Source: DAIDKA01 sp036498905
GTDB lineage: Bacteria > Pseudomonadota > Gammaproteobacteria > Steroidobacterales > Steroidobacteraceae
Reading direction: 5' to 3'
DNA: 64,000 bases
Assembly (NCBI GenBank): GCA_036498905.1
Contig: DASYER010000108.1
Location: 1-64,000 of the forward strand
The position numbers and the translations under genes are program-made. Below are positions 18,769-27,592 of this stretch, in pieces; position 1 is the stretch's first letter, and each line of letters begins with the position of its first letter. Under the pieces are notes generated by a model that did no database searches, was not told where the DNA came from, and saw only the letters and a program-made list of their open reading frames with translations.

Positions 18769-20112
18769 ATGTTTGAACAGATTTCTGCAGTGCGCGATCT
18801 GGGTGTTTCAGATGTCGAGATAGACGATCTGATGGATTCCCATCCGCTGGCGGGACTGCAGAAATATGTACTGGTGTTGTGTGCTCTTGCCGTGCTGTTC
18901 GATGGCTATGATCTTCAGGTCCTCGCTCTCGCGGTTCCGGCACTCACCAAGGCATGGAGCATTACGCCGGCATCCTTGAGTTTCGCGCTGTCGGCCTCGC
19001 TGCTGGGCATGGGACTGGGCGCGGCGTTGCTGGCGCCGCTGGGCGATCGCTACGGTCGGCGAACCGTGCTGGCGGCGATGCTGGCAATCGTAGGGGTCTC
19101 CTCCTTGGCGACGGCGTTGGCACACAACGCGCTGCAGCTGGCGTTATGTCGGCTGTTCACAGGCGCCGCGCTGGGTGCGAGCCTCGCCAATGCCTACTCA
19201 CTGACCGCCGACTTCATGCCGCGCCGCCGACGCGCAAGCCTCATCACGCTGGCCTACTGCAACACGGCCACCGGGGCGCTCATCGCCGGACTGGTGGTGC
19301 CCGGCGTGATCGTCCGCTATGGATGGCCGGCGACGTTCGTCATCGGGGGTGCGTTGCCGCTGGCTTTGAGCATCGCGCTGCTCACGACGGGTCCGGAATC
19401 GATCAAGTTCCTATTGCATCGCCGCCCCGGCAGTCCGGCCATTGCCGCAATCCTGCGCAACATCGCTCCGGGGGTGGCCGCCGAGACGGTCTACCTCAGG
19501 CCGGCTGTCCAAGCTCTGGCAGGCTCGGTACGCGACCTGTTCAAACCGCTGTATCGGGCGCCGACGTTGCTGTTGTGGCTCGGCTATGCAATGAATTCCT
19601 TCACCCTGTACCTGCTTGTCAGCTGGCTGCCGACGCTGCTGACCGGCGCCGGTTGGCTGCCGGCCCAGGCGATTCACGCGATGGCGTTCAACCAGCTGGG
19701 GGGAATCCTCGGCGGGCTGTCGCTCGCCTGGCTGATGGATCGGTTCGGTTCCGAACGAACGCTCGCCGCCGGGTTCGCAGTCAACGCCGCGGCGCTGATC
19801 CTCTTTGTGGTCGTGCCGTCGGGCTTTCTTTCCTGGGGCGCCCTGCTGCTGCTGGTCGGCGCCTGCACCGGTGGTTCGCAATTCGCGATCGTGTCGCTGG
19901 CTGCAGCGCTTTATCCCTCGAGCATCCTCGCGACGGGCAGTGGCTGGGCGTCCGCAATCGCCCGCATCGGCGCCGTCGCGAGTCCATTAATCGGTGGGGC
20001 ACTGATTGCCGCAGGGGTCGCTCCAACCCGGGTGATCGCGGGTCTGGCCGCACCCGCGGTGATCTGCGTCATTTCGATGCTGGGTTTGTCGCGGGCACGG
20101 CGGCCTGCGTAA
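18769..20112 (+). CDS. MFS transporter, aromatic acid:H+ symporter (AAHS) family
   Basis: Twelve-TM importer of 447 aa. The AAHS signature Asp is present in VLFDGYDLQVLALAVPAL in TM1, and motif A appears as LAPLGDRYGRRTVL after TM2 and SLAWLMDRFGSERTL in the second half. The N-terminal cytoplasmic stretch (DLGVSDVEIDDLMDSHPLAGLQKY) is typical of BenK/PcaK-like proteins. Substrates in the family are benzoates and other aromatic acids; the actual one is unknown since no catabolic gene adjoins. The ATG at 18769 is preferred over 18703, which adds a non-homologous tail. The 3' end overlaps the convergent next gene by 44 bp. Confidence 0.9.
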   Translation: MFEQISAVRDLGVSDVEIDDLMDSHPLAGLQKYVLVLCALAVLFDGYDLQVLALAVPALTKAWSITPASLSFALSASLLGMGLGAALLAPLGDRYGRRTVLAAMLAIVGVSSLATALAHNALQLALCRLFTGAALGASLANAYSLTADFMPRRRRASLITLAYCNTATGALIAGLVVPGVIVRYGWPATFVIGGALPLALSIALLTTGPESIKFLLHRRPGSPAIAAILRNIAPGVAAETVYLRPAVQALAGSVRDLFKPLYRAPTLLLWLGYAMNSFTLYLLVSWLPTLLTGAGWLPAQAIHAMAFNQLGGILGGLSLAWLMDRFGSERTLAAGFAVNAAALILFVVVPSGFLSWGALLLLVGACTGGSQFAIVSLAAALYPSSILATGSGWASAIARIGAVASPLIGGALIAAGVAPTRVIAGLAAPAVICVISMLGLSRARRPA

Positions 20113-21052
20113 CGGCGGATTTCGACGCATCGTAGGTAGGATCGGGCTTCCGGGTCCAGCCCGAACGCAAATAGTACGGCACGGCGCTGAAGACCGACTC
20201 CACCGCGACGATGCCCTCCTTGTCGATCTTGAACGCCTCCAGGAACCCCCAGGATTGCGGTTCCTGGTAATTGGACCTGGCGAGAGTCCCGTCGGTCATT
20301 CGGTATTCATCCAACACGCCCTTGTGGTCGATGAAGCCACGGCACATCGTAAAACCGCGCTCCTCGTCCACCAAGAAGCAGTCCCGATCGCGCACTCGAT
20401 TGTTATAGCGGTAGCGGCCTGACTTGAAGCCCTTTTCAAGGTCGGTGTATGGCATCCCGTTCTCATGGCGCACCGCGCCGGCGGCAAACCGTGTACCGCG
20501 GATCTCTCCGGTGTTGTACTGCAGAGTCGAGAAGTATCCATCTGCGAGTTTGCGGATCTGCGCCCGCGGCAGCCGCTGGGCCTCGGGGATCGCGGCACCC
20601 ATGGCCGGATCGCGGTGGTACTGCAGTGCATCGCCCATGGGCACGGGCGGCGCGCTCACGTTGCGCTTGGTGGCAATGACCTGCTCGACCTCGGTGATGT
20701 GACGGTCCCGCACTCGCAGCCGCACCGCCAGAAAGCCCTGCGTCTGCCGCTGCAGGACGCTGGTATAGATGCCAATCTGGCCGGTGGCGGGATCTGACAG
20801 CACCAATGGCCTGTCGACCTCCTGCGTGACGGTATCCCAGGTGCCATCCGGGAAGGCCATCTCGGCATTATTCTCCGAGTAGCGTACATGCGGGGCGAAC
20901 GGCGCGAGAGTCACGTCGTGCTTGAGGTAAGCGGCGCGATAGGCATTTGCGATCTGCTCGAGGCAGGCCTTGTCGCAATCGGCGGCCTGAACGGGCCGGC
21001 CGAGGCATGCCACCGCACCCAGAACCAGGCCCCCCGCTACGGTCCGTTTCAT
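20069..21052 (-). CDS. Exported protein of unknown function (DUF8021-like)
   Basis: Predicted secreted protein of about 327 aa. The ATG at 21052 has GGGG upstream and starts a signal peptide (MKRTVAGGLVLGAVACLG, cleaved near PVQAADC). The mature part starts with a paired-cysteine motif (CDKACLEQIANAYRAAYLKH) and appears to contain two NTF2-like segments (RYSENNAEM ... GFLAVRLRVRD; QIRKLADGYFSTLQYN ... RDRDCFLVDEERG), as in DUF8021-type proteins. No catalytic motif can be named. Its 5' end is close to the divergent dehydrogenase gene (54 bp), so they share a promoter region. Family assignment is tentative. Confidence 0.65.
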   Translation of the reverse strand: MKRTVAGGLVLGAVACLGRPVQAADCDKACLEQIANAYRAAYLKHDVTLAPFAPHVRYSENNAEMAFPDGTWDTVTQEVDRPLVLSDPATGQIGIYTSVLQRQTQGFLAVRLRVRDRHITEVEQVIATKRNVSAPPVPMGDALQYHRDPAMGAAIPEAQRLPRAQIRKLADGYFSTLQYNTGEIRGTRFAAGAVRHENGMPYTDLEKGFKSGRYRYNNRVRDRDCFLVDEERGFTMCRGFIDHKGVLDEYRMTDGTLARSNYQEPQSWGFLEAFKIDKEGIVAVESVFSAVPYYLRSGWTRKPDPTYDASKSAVTQAAVPATNPASK

Positions 21053-21106
21053 TCGACCCCTTCTACCAGACATCCAATGCTGGGACAATTGCGCGTCCAC
21101 GGGCCA

Positions 21107-22003
21107 ATGCCCTCAAGGACCACGGGAGGCAGCATTAACATCGGATTTATCGGTCTGGGAGCGATGGGACGCCCCATGGCGGGCCATATTGCCCGTGGGG
21201 GTCATTCACTGACCGTATTTGATCTTGACGTTGCCGCCGCGCAGCGGGTGGCGGGCGATGCCACGGTGCGCATCGCCCGGGGGCCTGAGGACTTTCGCGG
21301 CACGGATATTCTCGTGACCATGCTGCCCACCGGCGCAATCGTGCGCGACGTATTGGTGGGGCCCCACGGAATCGTCCGCGAGCTGCCCGCGGGTGCCCTC
21401 GTCATCGATATGAGTTCGTCCGAGCCCGAGGGGACCCGAGAGCTCGGCGCTACCCTGGCCGCCTCAGGTCTCTCGCTAGTCGACGCTCCGGTGTCGGGCG
21501 GCGTGCCGCGCGCGACGGATGCGACGCTGACCATCATGATCGGCGGCGAGGCTGCCGCGATTGTGCGCGCACGGCCCGTGCTCGAACTGCTGGGTAAGCG
21601 CCTGTTTGAAATCGGCGCATTGGGAGCCGGTCATGCCATGAAGGCGCTCAATAACTATGTGTCAGCCGCGGCGTTCGAGGCGACATCGGAGGCGCTGCTG
21701 ATCGGCAAGGCCTTCGGGATCGATCCTACCCAACTGATCGACATCCTGAACGTCTCAACCGGCCGCACATTTCACAGCGAATTGTCAATGAAGGATCATG
21801 TCATCGCCGGCCGCCATGCAGCGGGGTTTCTGCTGGCCCTGGCCGCCAAGGATGTGAGGATTGCCGCGGGGTTGGCCGCGGCCCTGAAGGTCACGGCGCC
21901 GATGCTGCAGCTCAGCGCAGCGCAGATGAGCGCGGCATCGCAGTCGCTGGGACCCAAGGCGGATGTTACCGAGGCGATCAAGGCCTGGGGTCAGCGCCCG
22001 TAA
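21107..22003 (+). CDS. NAD(P)-dependent beta-hydroxyacid dehydrogenase (3-hydroxyisobutyrate dehydrogenase family)
   Basis: Cytosolic oxidoreductase of about 298 aa. It shows the N-terminal Rossmann motif GFIGLGAMGRPMAGHI, the substrate-binding signature VDAPVSGG, and the catalytic lysine Lys179 with Asn183 in GHAMKALNNYV. The family oxidises 3-hydroxyisobutyrate, tartronate semialdehyde and related acids; the substrate here is not determinable. The start is uncertain: ATG at 21107 lacks a good Shine-Dalgarno, while GGGAGG sits only 4 bp before an in-frame ATT at about 21135. An upstream ATG at 21077 is also possible. It is divergent from the DUF8021-like gene. Confidence 0.87.
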   Translation: MPSRTTGGSINIGFIGLGAMGRPMAGHIARGGHSLTVFDLDVAAAQRVAGDATVRIARGPEDFRGTDILVTMLPTGAIVRDVLVGPHGIVRELPAGALVIDMSSSEPEGTRELGATLAASGLSLVDAPVSGGVPRATDATLTIMIGGEAAAIVRARPVLELLGKRLFEIGALGAGHAMKALNNYVSAAAFEATSEALLIGKAFGIDPTQLIDILNVSTGRTFHSELSMKDHVIAGRHAAGFLLALAAKDVRIAAGLAAALKVTAPMLQLSAAQMSAASQSLGPKADVTEAIKAWGQRP

Positions 22004-22088
22004 CCCCGGTGACGCCAGACATGGGCCAAAATGTGGTCTATTCTTCGTATCCGCGGTCATGGTGCTGCGGTCACAGGGGGTTTGGGCC

Positions 22089-23321
22089 ATGACGATTCGC
22101 CAGGTGCTCTCGGTCGCCGCGCTGCTGTGCGCATCAGGCGTTGCGGTTCCACTGTCTGCGCAGCAGACCGTCCCCTTCGCCAGCGGCGTACCGGTCGCCC
22201 CGACCGGACTTGCCCATCAGCCATTGGGCAAAGGTCCCTTCCTGTACAAGACCGCTGAGCAGCAGAACATTCGCGTGACGGTGCTGCTGCGCGACATTGA
22301 ATATCCCTATGCCATGGCATGGCTGCCCACCGGCGAGATGCTCCTGACGCAACGTCGCGGCCAGTTGCGCATCGTGCGCAACGGTGTACTGGATCCCAAA
22401 CCCATCGAGGGCGGACCGGCCTCAGTGTTTGCGGGCGAGTCAGGAGCGATCGGCGCGGTACACGGCTACATGAACGTCGCGGTGCATCCGCAGTTCGCCG
22501 AGAATCATCTGCTGTATCTGAGCTATACCAAACCAATGGGCGACAAGCGCACGGCGGGCGCCGTGGCCCGCGGTCGCCTGGAAGGTAACCGGCTGACCGA
22601 TGTGAAGGATGTGTTCGTCTCAACGGAGGCGCGTGGTGCGGTGGCGATGACGGTGACGCCCGATGGCATGCTGTGGATCGCCACGGCCGGAAACGCCGAG
22701 GCGCAGAATCCCAATTCCCTGAGCGGCAAGGTCCTGCGACTGAAGGACGACGGCAGCGTGCCCGCCGATAACCCCTTCGTCGGCAAGCCCGGCGCAAGAC
22801 CGGAAGTGTATTCGCTCGGGCACCGCAGCGTACTGGGCTTCACGCAACATCCCGCCACGCACGAGATGTGGATTACGGAGATGGGCCCCAATGGCGGCGA
22901 TGAGATCAACGTAATCAAGCCGGGTCGCAACTACGGATGGCCACTGGTGAGCCTGGGTCGCACCTATCCGGGCCCATGGCAGGCCAAAGTCAACGAGCCG
23001 ACCCACGCCGGTTATGAGCCCCCGATCATCTACTGGATGCCGTCGATCTCGGTAACGGGACTCACCTTCTACACCGCGGATCGCCTGCCGAAATGGAAGG
23101 GTGATCTATTCGTCGCCGGCGTGCGCTATGGCGAAATACCGGGTACCGGTCGCCTGGATCGCGTGCTGCTGAACCCGAATATGGAGGAACTGCGGCGCGA
23201 AACGCTGCTGGCAGACCTGCATCAGCGCATCCGCGATGTGAAGCAGGGACCTGACGGCCTCCTGTATGTCGCAACCGATGAGCTCAAGGGTGCGATCCTG
23301 CGAATCGAGCCTGCGCAGTAG
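22089..23321 (+). CDS. Secreted PQQ-dependent sugar dehydrogenase (Gdh/sorbosone type)
   Basis: Periplasmic six-bladed beta-propeller enzyme of 410 aa with signal peptide (MTIRQVLSVAALLCASGVAV ... LSAQQ). Conserved blocks of the soluble aldose sugar dehydrogenase family: PYAMAWLPTGEMLLTQRRG, GGPASVFAGESGAIGAVHGYMNVAVHP split across blade 1-2, HRSVLGFTQHPATHEMWITE, GPNGGDEINVIKPGRNYGWP and DVKQGPDGLLYVATDE. These carry the PQQ and Ca2+ contact positions. It probably oxidises aldoses with PQQ. No pqq biosynthesis gene is in the window. GGGGG lies before the ATG. The 23330 gene follows 8 bp later and is likely co-transcribed. Confidence 0.92.
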   Translation: MTIRQVLSVAALLCASGVAVPLSAQQTVPFASGVPVAPTGLAHQPLGKGPFLYKTAEQQNIRVTVLLRDIEYPYAMAWLPTGEMLLTQRRGQLRIVRNGVLDPKPIEGGPASVFAGESGAIGAVHGYMNVAVHPQFAENHLLYLSYTKPMGDKRTAGAVARGRLEGNRLTDVKDVFVSTEARGAVAMTVTPDGMLWIATAGNAEAQNPNSLSGKVLRLKDDGSVPADNPFVGKPGARPEVYSLGHRSVLGFTQHPATHEMWITEMGPNGGDEINVIKPGRNYGWPLVSLGRTYPGPWQAKVNEPTHAGYEPPIIYWMPSISVTGLTFYTADRLPKWKGDLFVAGVRYGEIPGTGRLDRVLLNPNMEELRRETLLADLHQRIRDVKQGPDGLLYVATDELKGAILRIEPAQ

Positions 23322-23329
23322 GCCGATCC

Positions 23330-24031
23330 ATGAAGAGAATGACCGTCATGCTGACGGTAAGCCTGCTGCTACCGGTCGCCGCCGTCGCCGGGGAATGGCA
23401 GGCGTACACCTACGCTGACCCCGGGTTCACCATCCAGTTCCCCGCCGCACCTTCGGTGCAAACGAGCAAGATCAGGAACACAGCCGGCGTGTCGCTGCCG
23501 ACGACGCGCTACGAATTACGCCAGGATCGCATCCTGTACACATTGAGCGTTGTGAGTTATGCAAGCACCAACGCCGACCCCTTGAGCACGATCGCCGAAA
23601 CCGCGAGGTCCCTGAGCGCCTCGGGCAAAGTGACCGCGAATGCCGGCACGCGCGTCAACGGGGTCTTCGGGCGCGAAATGAGCATCGATGGCGCCGACGG
23701 CAGTCGCTCAGTCATCGCGATATTCTTTGCCAATAAACATCTCTATACCTTGGCAGGCAAGGCATTGCCGCCCTCTTCCCTTGAAGATTCGCGCGACGCG
23801 CTGCGCTTCCGGGAATCCCTGCAGTTCCTCGCCGATGAGGAGGGCTTCGGCCGACTCCTCCATGGCACCGCCAGCAGTGGATCCGTCGCGCACGCGCCAA
23901 AGAGCGTCGAACATCCGGCGGCCGACTCCCCCTGCACCGGGAAATCCGCCGGCGACCCCGTGCAGCTTGCAACACCCGGCGGCACCGTAGCCGCGACCTG
24001 CGTTCTGGTCCCCCGGCCGAACGCACAGTAG
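23330..24031 (+). CDS. Secreted protein of unknown function
   Basis: Protein of 233 aa with a signal peptide (MKRMTVMLTVSLLLPVAAVAG). The mature N-terminal part (WQAYTYADPGFTIQFPAAP, then a beta-rich domain to about residue 165) resembles small exported lipid-binding or PsbP/LpqN-like folds that begin with a y-x-d-x-g-F-x-i-x-F-P motif. The last 60 residues are low-complexity with two cysteines. It follows the PQQ dehydrogenase by 8 bp, so the two probably share a message and compartment. There is no functional assignment. Confidence 0.65.
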   Translation: MKRMTVMLTVSLLLPVAAVAGEWQAYTYADPGFTIQFPAAPSVQTSKIRNTAGVSLPTTRYELRQDRILYTLSVVSYASTNADPLSTIAETARSLSASGKVTANAGTRVNGVFGREMSIDGADGSRSVIAIFFANKHLYTLAGKALPPSSLEDSRDALRFRESLQFLADEEGFGRLLHGTASSGSVAHAPKSVEHPAADSPCTGKSAGDPVQLATPGGTVAATCVLVPRPNAQ

Positions 24032-24064
24032 CGGCGGCTACGACCGATCGACCCGAGTGTGCAT

Positions 24065-25003
24065 TCAGGAAATCAAAAGGCTGCTGGGGGTAGGTAGTTG
24101 CCGGTCATGGTGCGACCACGTGCGACCGGCATCATTGGACACGAATAGGTTGCCTGCCCTATCCGCGATTGCAACAGCCAGCCCCCGTGCTGCGATGTTG
24201 CTGGTGTCGGCGATTCCGTCGATCCACCGCGGCAGGCCGCCGCCCAGCGGCGTTATCTGTCCGTCGCCCTCTAGGGGTCTGCGGTAGATGGCGCCTTGCG
24301 ATGCGAAGTGATCGGCGGACGCTGCCACCAGGATGTCATTGCCGGCAAATGCGACCGCTGAGCAGTACGACGCGTGCAGTCCTTCGCGCTCGATAGTCCA
24401 TGAGATTCCGCCGTCCCGACTGATGCCAAGGCCAATGCCAGTGGCCGCCACGACGATCTCCGGCCGTTCGGGGTGGGTGCAGACCTGATGCACATCACTA
24501 TCCACTTCAATCGTCGGTTGCCAGGTGACCCCGCCGTCGGTTGAGCGCGGAATTCCTCCGACGTGAACGTTCGCCAGCAGCGTCCTGTGGTCGCAGGTTG
24601 CGGCCATGGAGCGTATGCCAAGCGGCGGGCCGAGAAGCCGGCCATCAACGATAGCGGCCCCCGCGTACCAGCGATCTCGCCCCGGAATCGAATCGAAGCC
24701 TTTAAGTTGCACCAGACTGCCATCCTCCCTGACGCGCATCACGGTTGCTTCATCGGTGCCCACATACACGGTGTTACCGAGTGCCACGCAACACGCAAGG
24801 CTCACATTGCTGCGCGCCAGCGCGGTCCACTCACCCTCACAGGTGCGCCGCCACAGTGAATTGCCATCAACAATGGCCAAAGCGTTGCCACTGCTGTCGC
24901 GCGCCAGAGCGCTGATTGCCTGACCCGGGAACTCCGCATGAATGGTGTCCGGCGCGATGGCGAACAGCCCGTCACGCCACGTTGAAACGAGGACTGTTGG
25001 CAT
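24065..25003 (-). CDS. Beta-propeller protein with BNR/sortilin-type repeats
   Basis: Protein of 312 aa from the ATG at 25003 (MPTVLVSTWRDGLFAI) without an evident signal peptide. Repeated Asp-box-like motifs (STDGGVTWQP, SRDGGISWTIE, SNDAGRTWSHH) mark BNR/VPS10-type blades. Such proteins are annotated as glycosyl hydrolase BNR-repeat or photosystem-stability-factor-like propellers; no sialidase catalytic residues are evident, so a binding or sensor-like role is more likely. It is a single gene convergent with the secreted protein gene upstream. Confidence 0.75.
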   Translation of the reverse strand: MPTVLVSTWRDGLFAIAPDTIHAEFPGQAISALARDSSGNALAIVDGNSLWRRTCEGEWTALARSNVSLACCVALGNTVYVGTDEATVMRVREDGSLVQLKGFDSIPGRDRWYAGAAIVDGRLLGPPLGIRSMAATCDHRTLLANVHVGGIPRSTDGGVTWQPTIEVDSDVHQVCTHPERPEIVVAATGIGLGISRDGGISWTIEREGLHASYCSAVAFAGNDILVAASADHFASQGAIYRRPLEGDGQITPLGGGLPRWIDGIADTSNIAARGLAVAIADRAGNLFVSNDAGRTWSHHDRQLPTPSSLLIS

Positions 25004-25186
25004 TGTCGTATTACACCGGAGAATGCGCAGATTGCAACCAGTCGCCCACTCACTCCTCCCGAATACTGCTGCACCGCGACGACCAGCGCCTGAGGATATC
25101 AAGGTCGGAGACCCAAACCGAGTCCGGCCTATACTCAGGATATCGATGAATTCGGCTACCTCCTGTCGCGCTGAGGAATTCGAAAC

Positions 25187-25786
25187 ATGAAAACGCTCCT
25201 TTTAACCCTGACAACTATTCTGTCTGCGCTACCTCTTGCGACCATGGCGGCGGACAGTGAGTCCAAATTCATCGCAAGTGACGCGCCACATGATTCCCGA
25301 GACGTCGATACCCGAGCGCTCATCCGCGAAGTCGGCGCCCGAATACACAAGCGTTTTGTATGGGACCCCAGGATTCCGCAGACAGTCAATCTTGGAACAC
25401 TGGACCGTCAGGATGTCACCTACGGACAGCTGCTTGCGCTGCTGCGAATCTACAGTTGCGCTGTGATTCAAGATGACAGCATCGTTGAGGTGATTCCGGA
25501 TGCGTTTGCCAGTCGGGTGGGGCAGCCGCTTCTCTCCGCCGACAACCTCAAGACTCTCGATGACGAATGGGTGACGGTAATAGTGCCGGTGAAGGGAATG
25601 AGCGCGGTGCAGTTGATCACCATCCTGCGTCCGCTCGTCCCGACAACCGGTCAGATCAACGCGTCCAGCGAGCGCAATGCCATGATCATTTCTGACAGAA
25701 GTGCAAACGTGCGGCGAATTATCGAATTGACCAAGGGCCTTGAGAACCTTCCCCCGGTATCGACTGAGGTTCGTCGCGAGCAATGA
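25187..25786 (+). CDS. Stand-alone secretin N-domain (GspD N0/N1-like) protein
   Basis: Exported 199-aa protein with signal peptide (MKTLLLTLTTILSALPLATM, cleaved after MAAD). The mature part matches the N0 and N1 domains of type II secretion secretins: DTRALIREVGARIHKRFVWD, then DVTYGQLLALLRIYSCAVI with IVEVIPDA, and a second module TVIVPVKGMSAVQLITILRPL ending NAMIISDRSANVRRIIEL. The N2/N3 domains and the pore-forming secretin domain are absent, and the protein ends naturally with a charged tail. It cannot form a pore itself; it might dock to a secretion platform or be a relic. No gsp genes adjoin it. AGGAATTCGAAAC precedes the ATG. Confidence 0.82.
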   Translation: MKTLLLTLTTILSALPLATMAADSESKFIASDAPHDSRDVDTRALIREVGARIHKRFVWDPRIPQTVNLGTLDRQDVTYGQLLALLRIYSCAVIQDDSIVEVIPDAFASRVGQPLLSADNLKTLDDEWVTVIVPVKGMSAVQLITILRPLVPTTGQINASSERNAMIISDRSANVRRIIELTKGLENLPPVSTEVRREQ

Positions 25787-25807
25787 GTCTGTAGATGCAG
25801 ACGGCTG

Positions 25808-26107
25808 CTAGCCGTTGGGTTTCGCAGGCGGATCGATCGGCGCGCAGTTGGTTCGACCCGACATCACGCAATCCTGAAGCCGTCCTGCACGACCCAGCAC
25901 GTGCACCAGGAGCACTCCGCCCAGCACCAGCAACAAGGTAATCAGCAGGCCCGTCACCGCAGCCCGGCGCGGCTCGGGCACCCGTGGTGTCTCCGGATGC
26001 GGATCTTCGCGCGGCACAAAATAAAGGGTAGTGCCCCCGAAGAGTTTCGCGATGCCACGTGGACCCGAAATCGATCGACTGTACACCGGATCATCTCCAA
26101 TCTGCAC
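25808..26107 (-). CDS. Small single-membrane-segment protein
   Basis: Protein of 99 aa: a soluble N-terminal half (residues 1-48, with a FVPREDPHPETP stretch), one membrane helix at about 50-70 (AVTGLLITLLLVLGGVLLV) and a short tail with two cysteines (QDCVMSGRTNCAPI). The tail looks like a conserved C-terminal signature of small envelope proteins, but no function is known. It is convergent with the secretin N-domain gene and separated from DUF4105 by 75 bp in the same direction order (DUF4105 lies further along the minus strand's downstream side). Confidence 0.6.
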   Translation of the reverse strand: MQIGDDPVYSRSISGPRGIAKLFGGTTLYFVPREDPHPETPRVPEPRRAAVTGLLITLLLVLGGVLLVHVLGRAGRLQDCVMSGRTNCAPIDPPAKPNG

Positions 26108-26182
26108 GAGTCTATGGTCGGGAGCGCCCGATGAATTCTACTTGTGATACGCGCGGCTTGGCTACCCGCCTTCCCCGCCGCC

Positions 26183-27466
26183 TTAGTGTGCTGGCGCCTG
26201 CGCAGGCCTTCCAGCCGAGCCCGCGCTTGCCTGCCGGCGACTTCGCCGACGAATTGTTGGTGAACGCTCCTGCCAAAACCCAGCGGCCGCCGCAAGCCAT
26301 ACCGGAATCGCGAACAGCAGCCAGGGTAAATTCTGCTGGGCCGCGGGAAGCAAAAAATGCAGCAGTAGCCCAATCAATGCGGCACAAACCTGTATTGCGA
26401 TCAGGACGCGCACGAGGTCATCACCTGCGCGGCCATTGCGCGAGCGCCACGCCGACCGGACCAGGACAAATGCGACCGGATTGAACACCAACAGATTCGC
26501 ATTCTTCCAGGCAGCGTAATGTAGCGTGAGAGTCCACAGCGCAAGCAGTAGCGTGCCGAGAATTCCCGCCAAAACGAGAAAGCCCACCAACACAGAACCA
26601 TAAAGTGCTGGAAACCGGATTCTCGCGACCAGCATTAGGACGGCGAGTATCAATCCGGCAATTCCCAGCGGCAAATTGAGGTCCGGCGGCAATCTGCCGG
26701 GTAGCTGCTGATGATTCGGTGCGATTTCACGCTCGCTGACGACCAACGGTTGGAGGCCTCCGTGACCGTCCGGAACGCGCACCGTCCGTATTTCGCGTGC
26801 CAACACCACCGGCAGGAAGCTCTCCTGCCATTCGTTCAAGGGTTTGTCAGCCGATGGACCAAGTCCGAGATCCATGCCCAACATCAACCAGGGTTGAACG
26901 CTCATCATGCGATCGATTTGCTGCCGGTAGGTCATTGGTGCGGGACGTGAACTCAAGGCCGGTTGCAGCGCACCACCGAGCACCGAATTCAACGCATCGC
27001 GAATCCGAGTCGAACAGTTGCTGGTGAGATAGTCGTAGTCATAGCTGAGGTTCTCGGGGCGCAGGTTCCACAGCAGGAACGCACGCAGATTCGCCGCCTG
27101 GGCCGCCGACAGCGCGAGTCGCTGCTCGAGCACAGAACGACCGTCGTCAATATAATCCTGCTGATTGATGTCACTGGACCCGACGTCAATCATGTAGCGC
27201 ATATGGCCGCGCGCAAAATTCCAGATAAAGGCACTGTCTTCGAAATCAAAGACCCCGTAGTTGAAGTCTCCTGACTCCCCGGAAAGGCGGTCGCGGATTC
27301 GGATCGCGTCGTGCCCGAAGCGCTCCCAGTAGACCGCGCCAGGACCGTACGTGACCAGTGAAATCTCCAGATCCTGCCCGGGCGCCTGCAGGATACCGGC
27401 GTGCGCGCAAGCAGAAACGGCGAGGCCGAGCAGCACGATATAAAGGCCGATTCCACTTCTTCGCAT
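26183..27466 (-). CDS. DUF4105 domain-containing membrane protein
   Basis: Envelope protein of about 427 aa. It begins at ATG 27466 with a signal or first membrane segment (GIGLYIVLLGLAVSACAHAG; the LAVSAC could act as a lipobox). The DUF4105 domain follows: DLEISLVTYGPGAVYWERFG, HDAIRIRDR, FNYGVFDFED, and the Cys-containing LTSNCSTRIRDALN, which in papain-like DUF4105 proteins is the putative nucleophile region. Four to five hydrophobic segments fill the C-terminal third. The family may be cysteine-peptidase-like, but activity is unproven. The TTG at 27481 is a weaker alternative start. Confidence 0.85.
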   Translation of the reverse strand: MRRSGIGLYIVLLGLAVSACAHAGILQAPGQDLEISLVTYGPGAVYWERFGHDAIRIRDRLSGESGDFNYGVFDFEDSAFIWNFARGHMRYMIDVGSSDINQQDYIDDGRSVLEQRLALSAAQAANLRAFLLWNLRPENLSYDYDYLTSNCSTRIRDALNSVLGGALQPALSSRPAPMTYRQQIDRMMSVQPWLMLGMDLGLGPSADKPLNEWQESFLPVVLAREIRTVRVPDGHGGLQPLVVSEREIAPNHQQLPGRLPPDLNLPLGIAGLILAVLMLVARIRFPALYGSVLVGFLVLAGILGTLLLALWTLTLHYAAWKNANLLVFNPVAFVLVRSAWRSRNGRAGDDLVRVLIAIQVCAALIGLLLHFLLPAAQQNLPWLLFAIPVWLAAAAGFWQERSPTIRRRSRRQASAGSAGRPAQAPAH

Positions 27467-27592
27467 TAGCCCGGTCTTCAATATCTACTGATGGGTGCCG
27501 CAATTATAGGCGAGCAAGCGCTGCCGGCCGGATGCACTTGCAAAACTGCTGTTGGAGTCCAACAATGTCGCAGCTGCCATCCGGAGGTTCTT

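Noticed and set aside
25850..25880. GGTTCGACCC stretch resembling a tRNA T-loop
   Set aside because: No acceptor stem or anticodon arm can be folded around it, and it lies inside the small membrane-protein gene.
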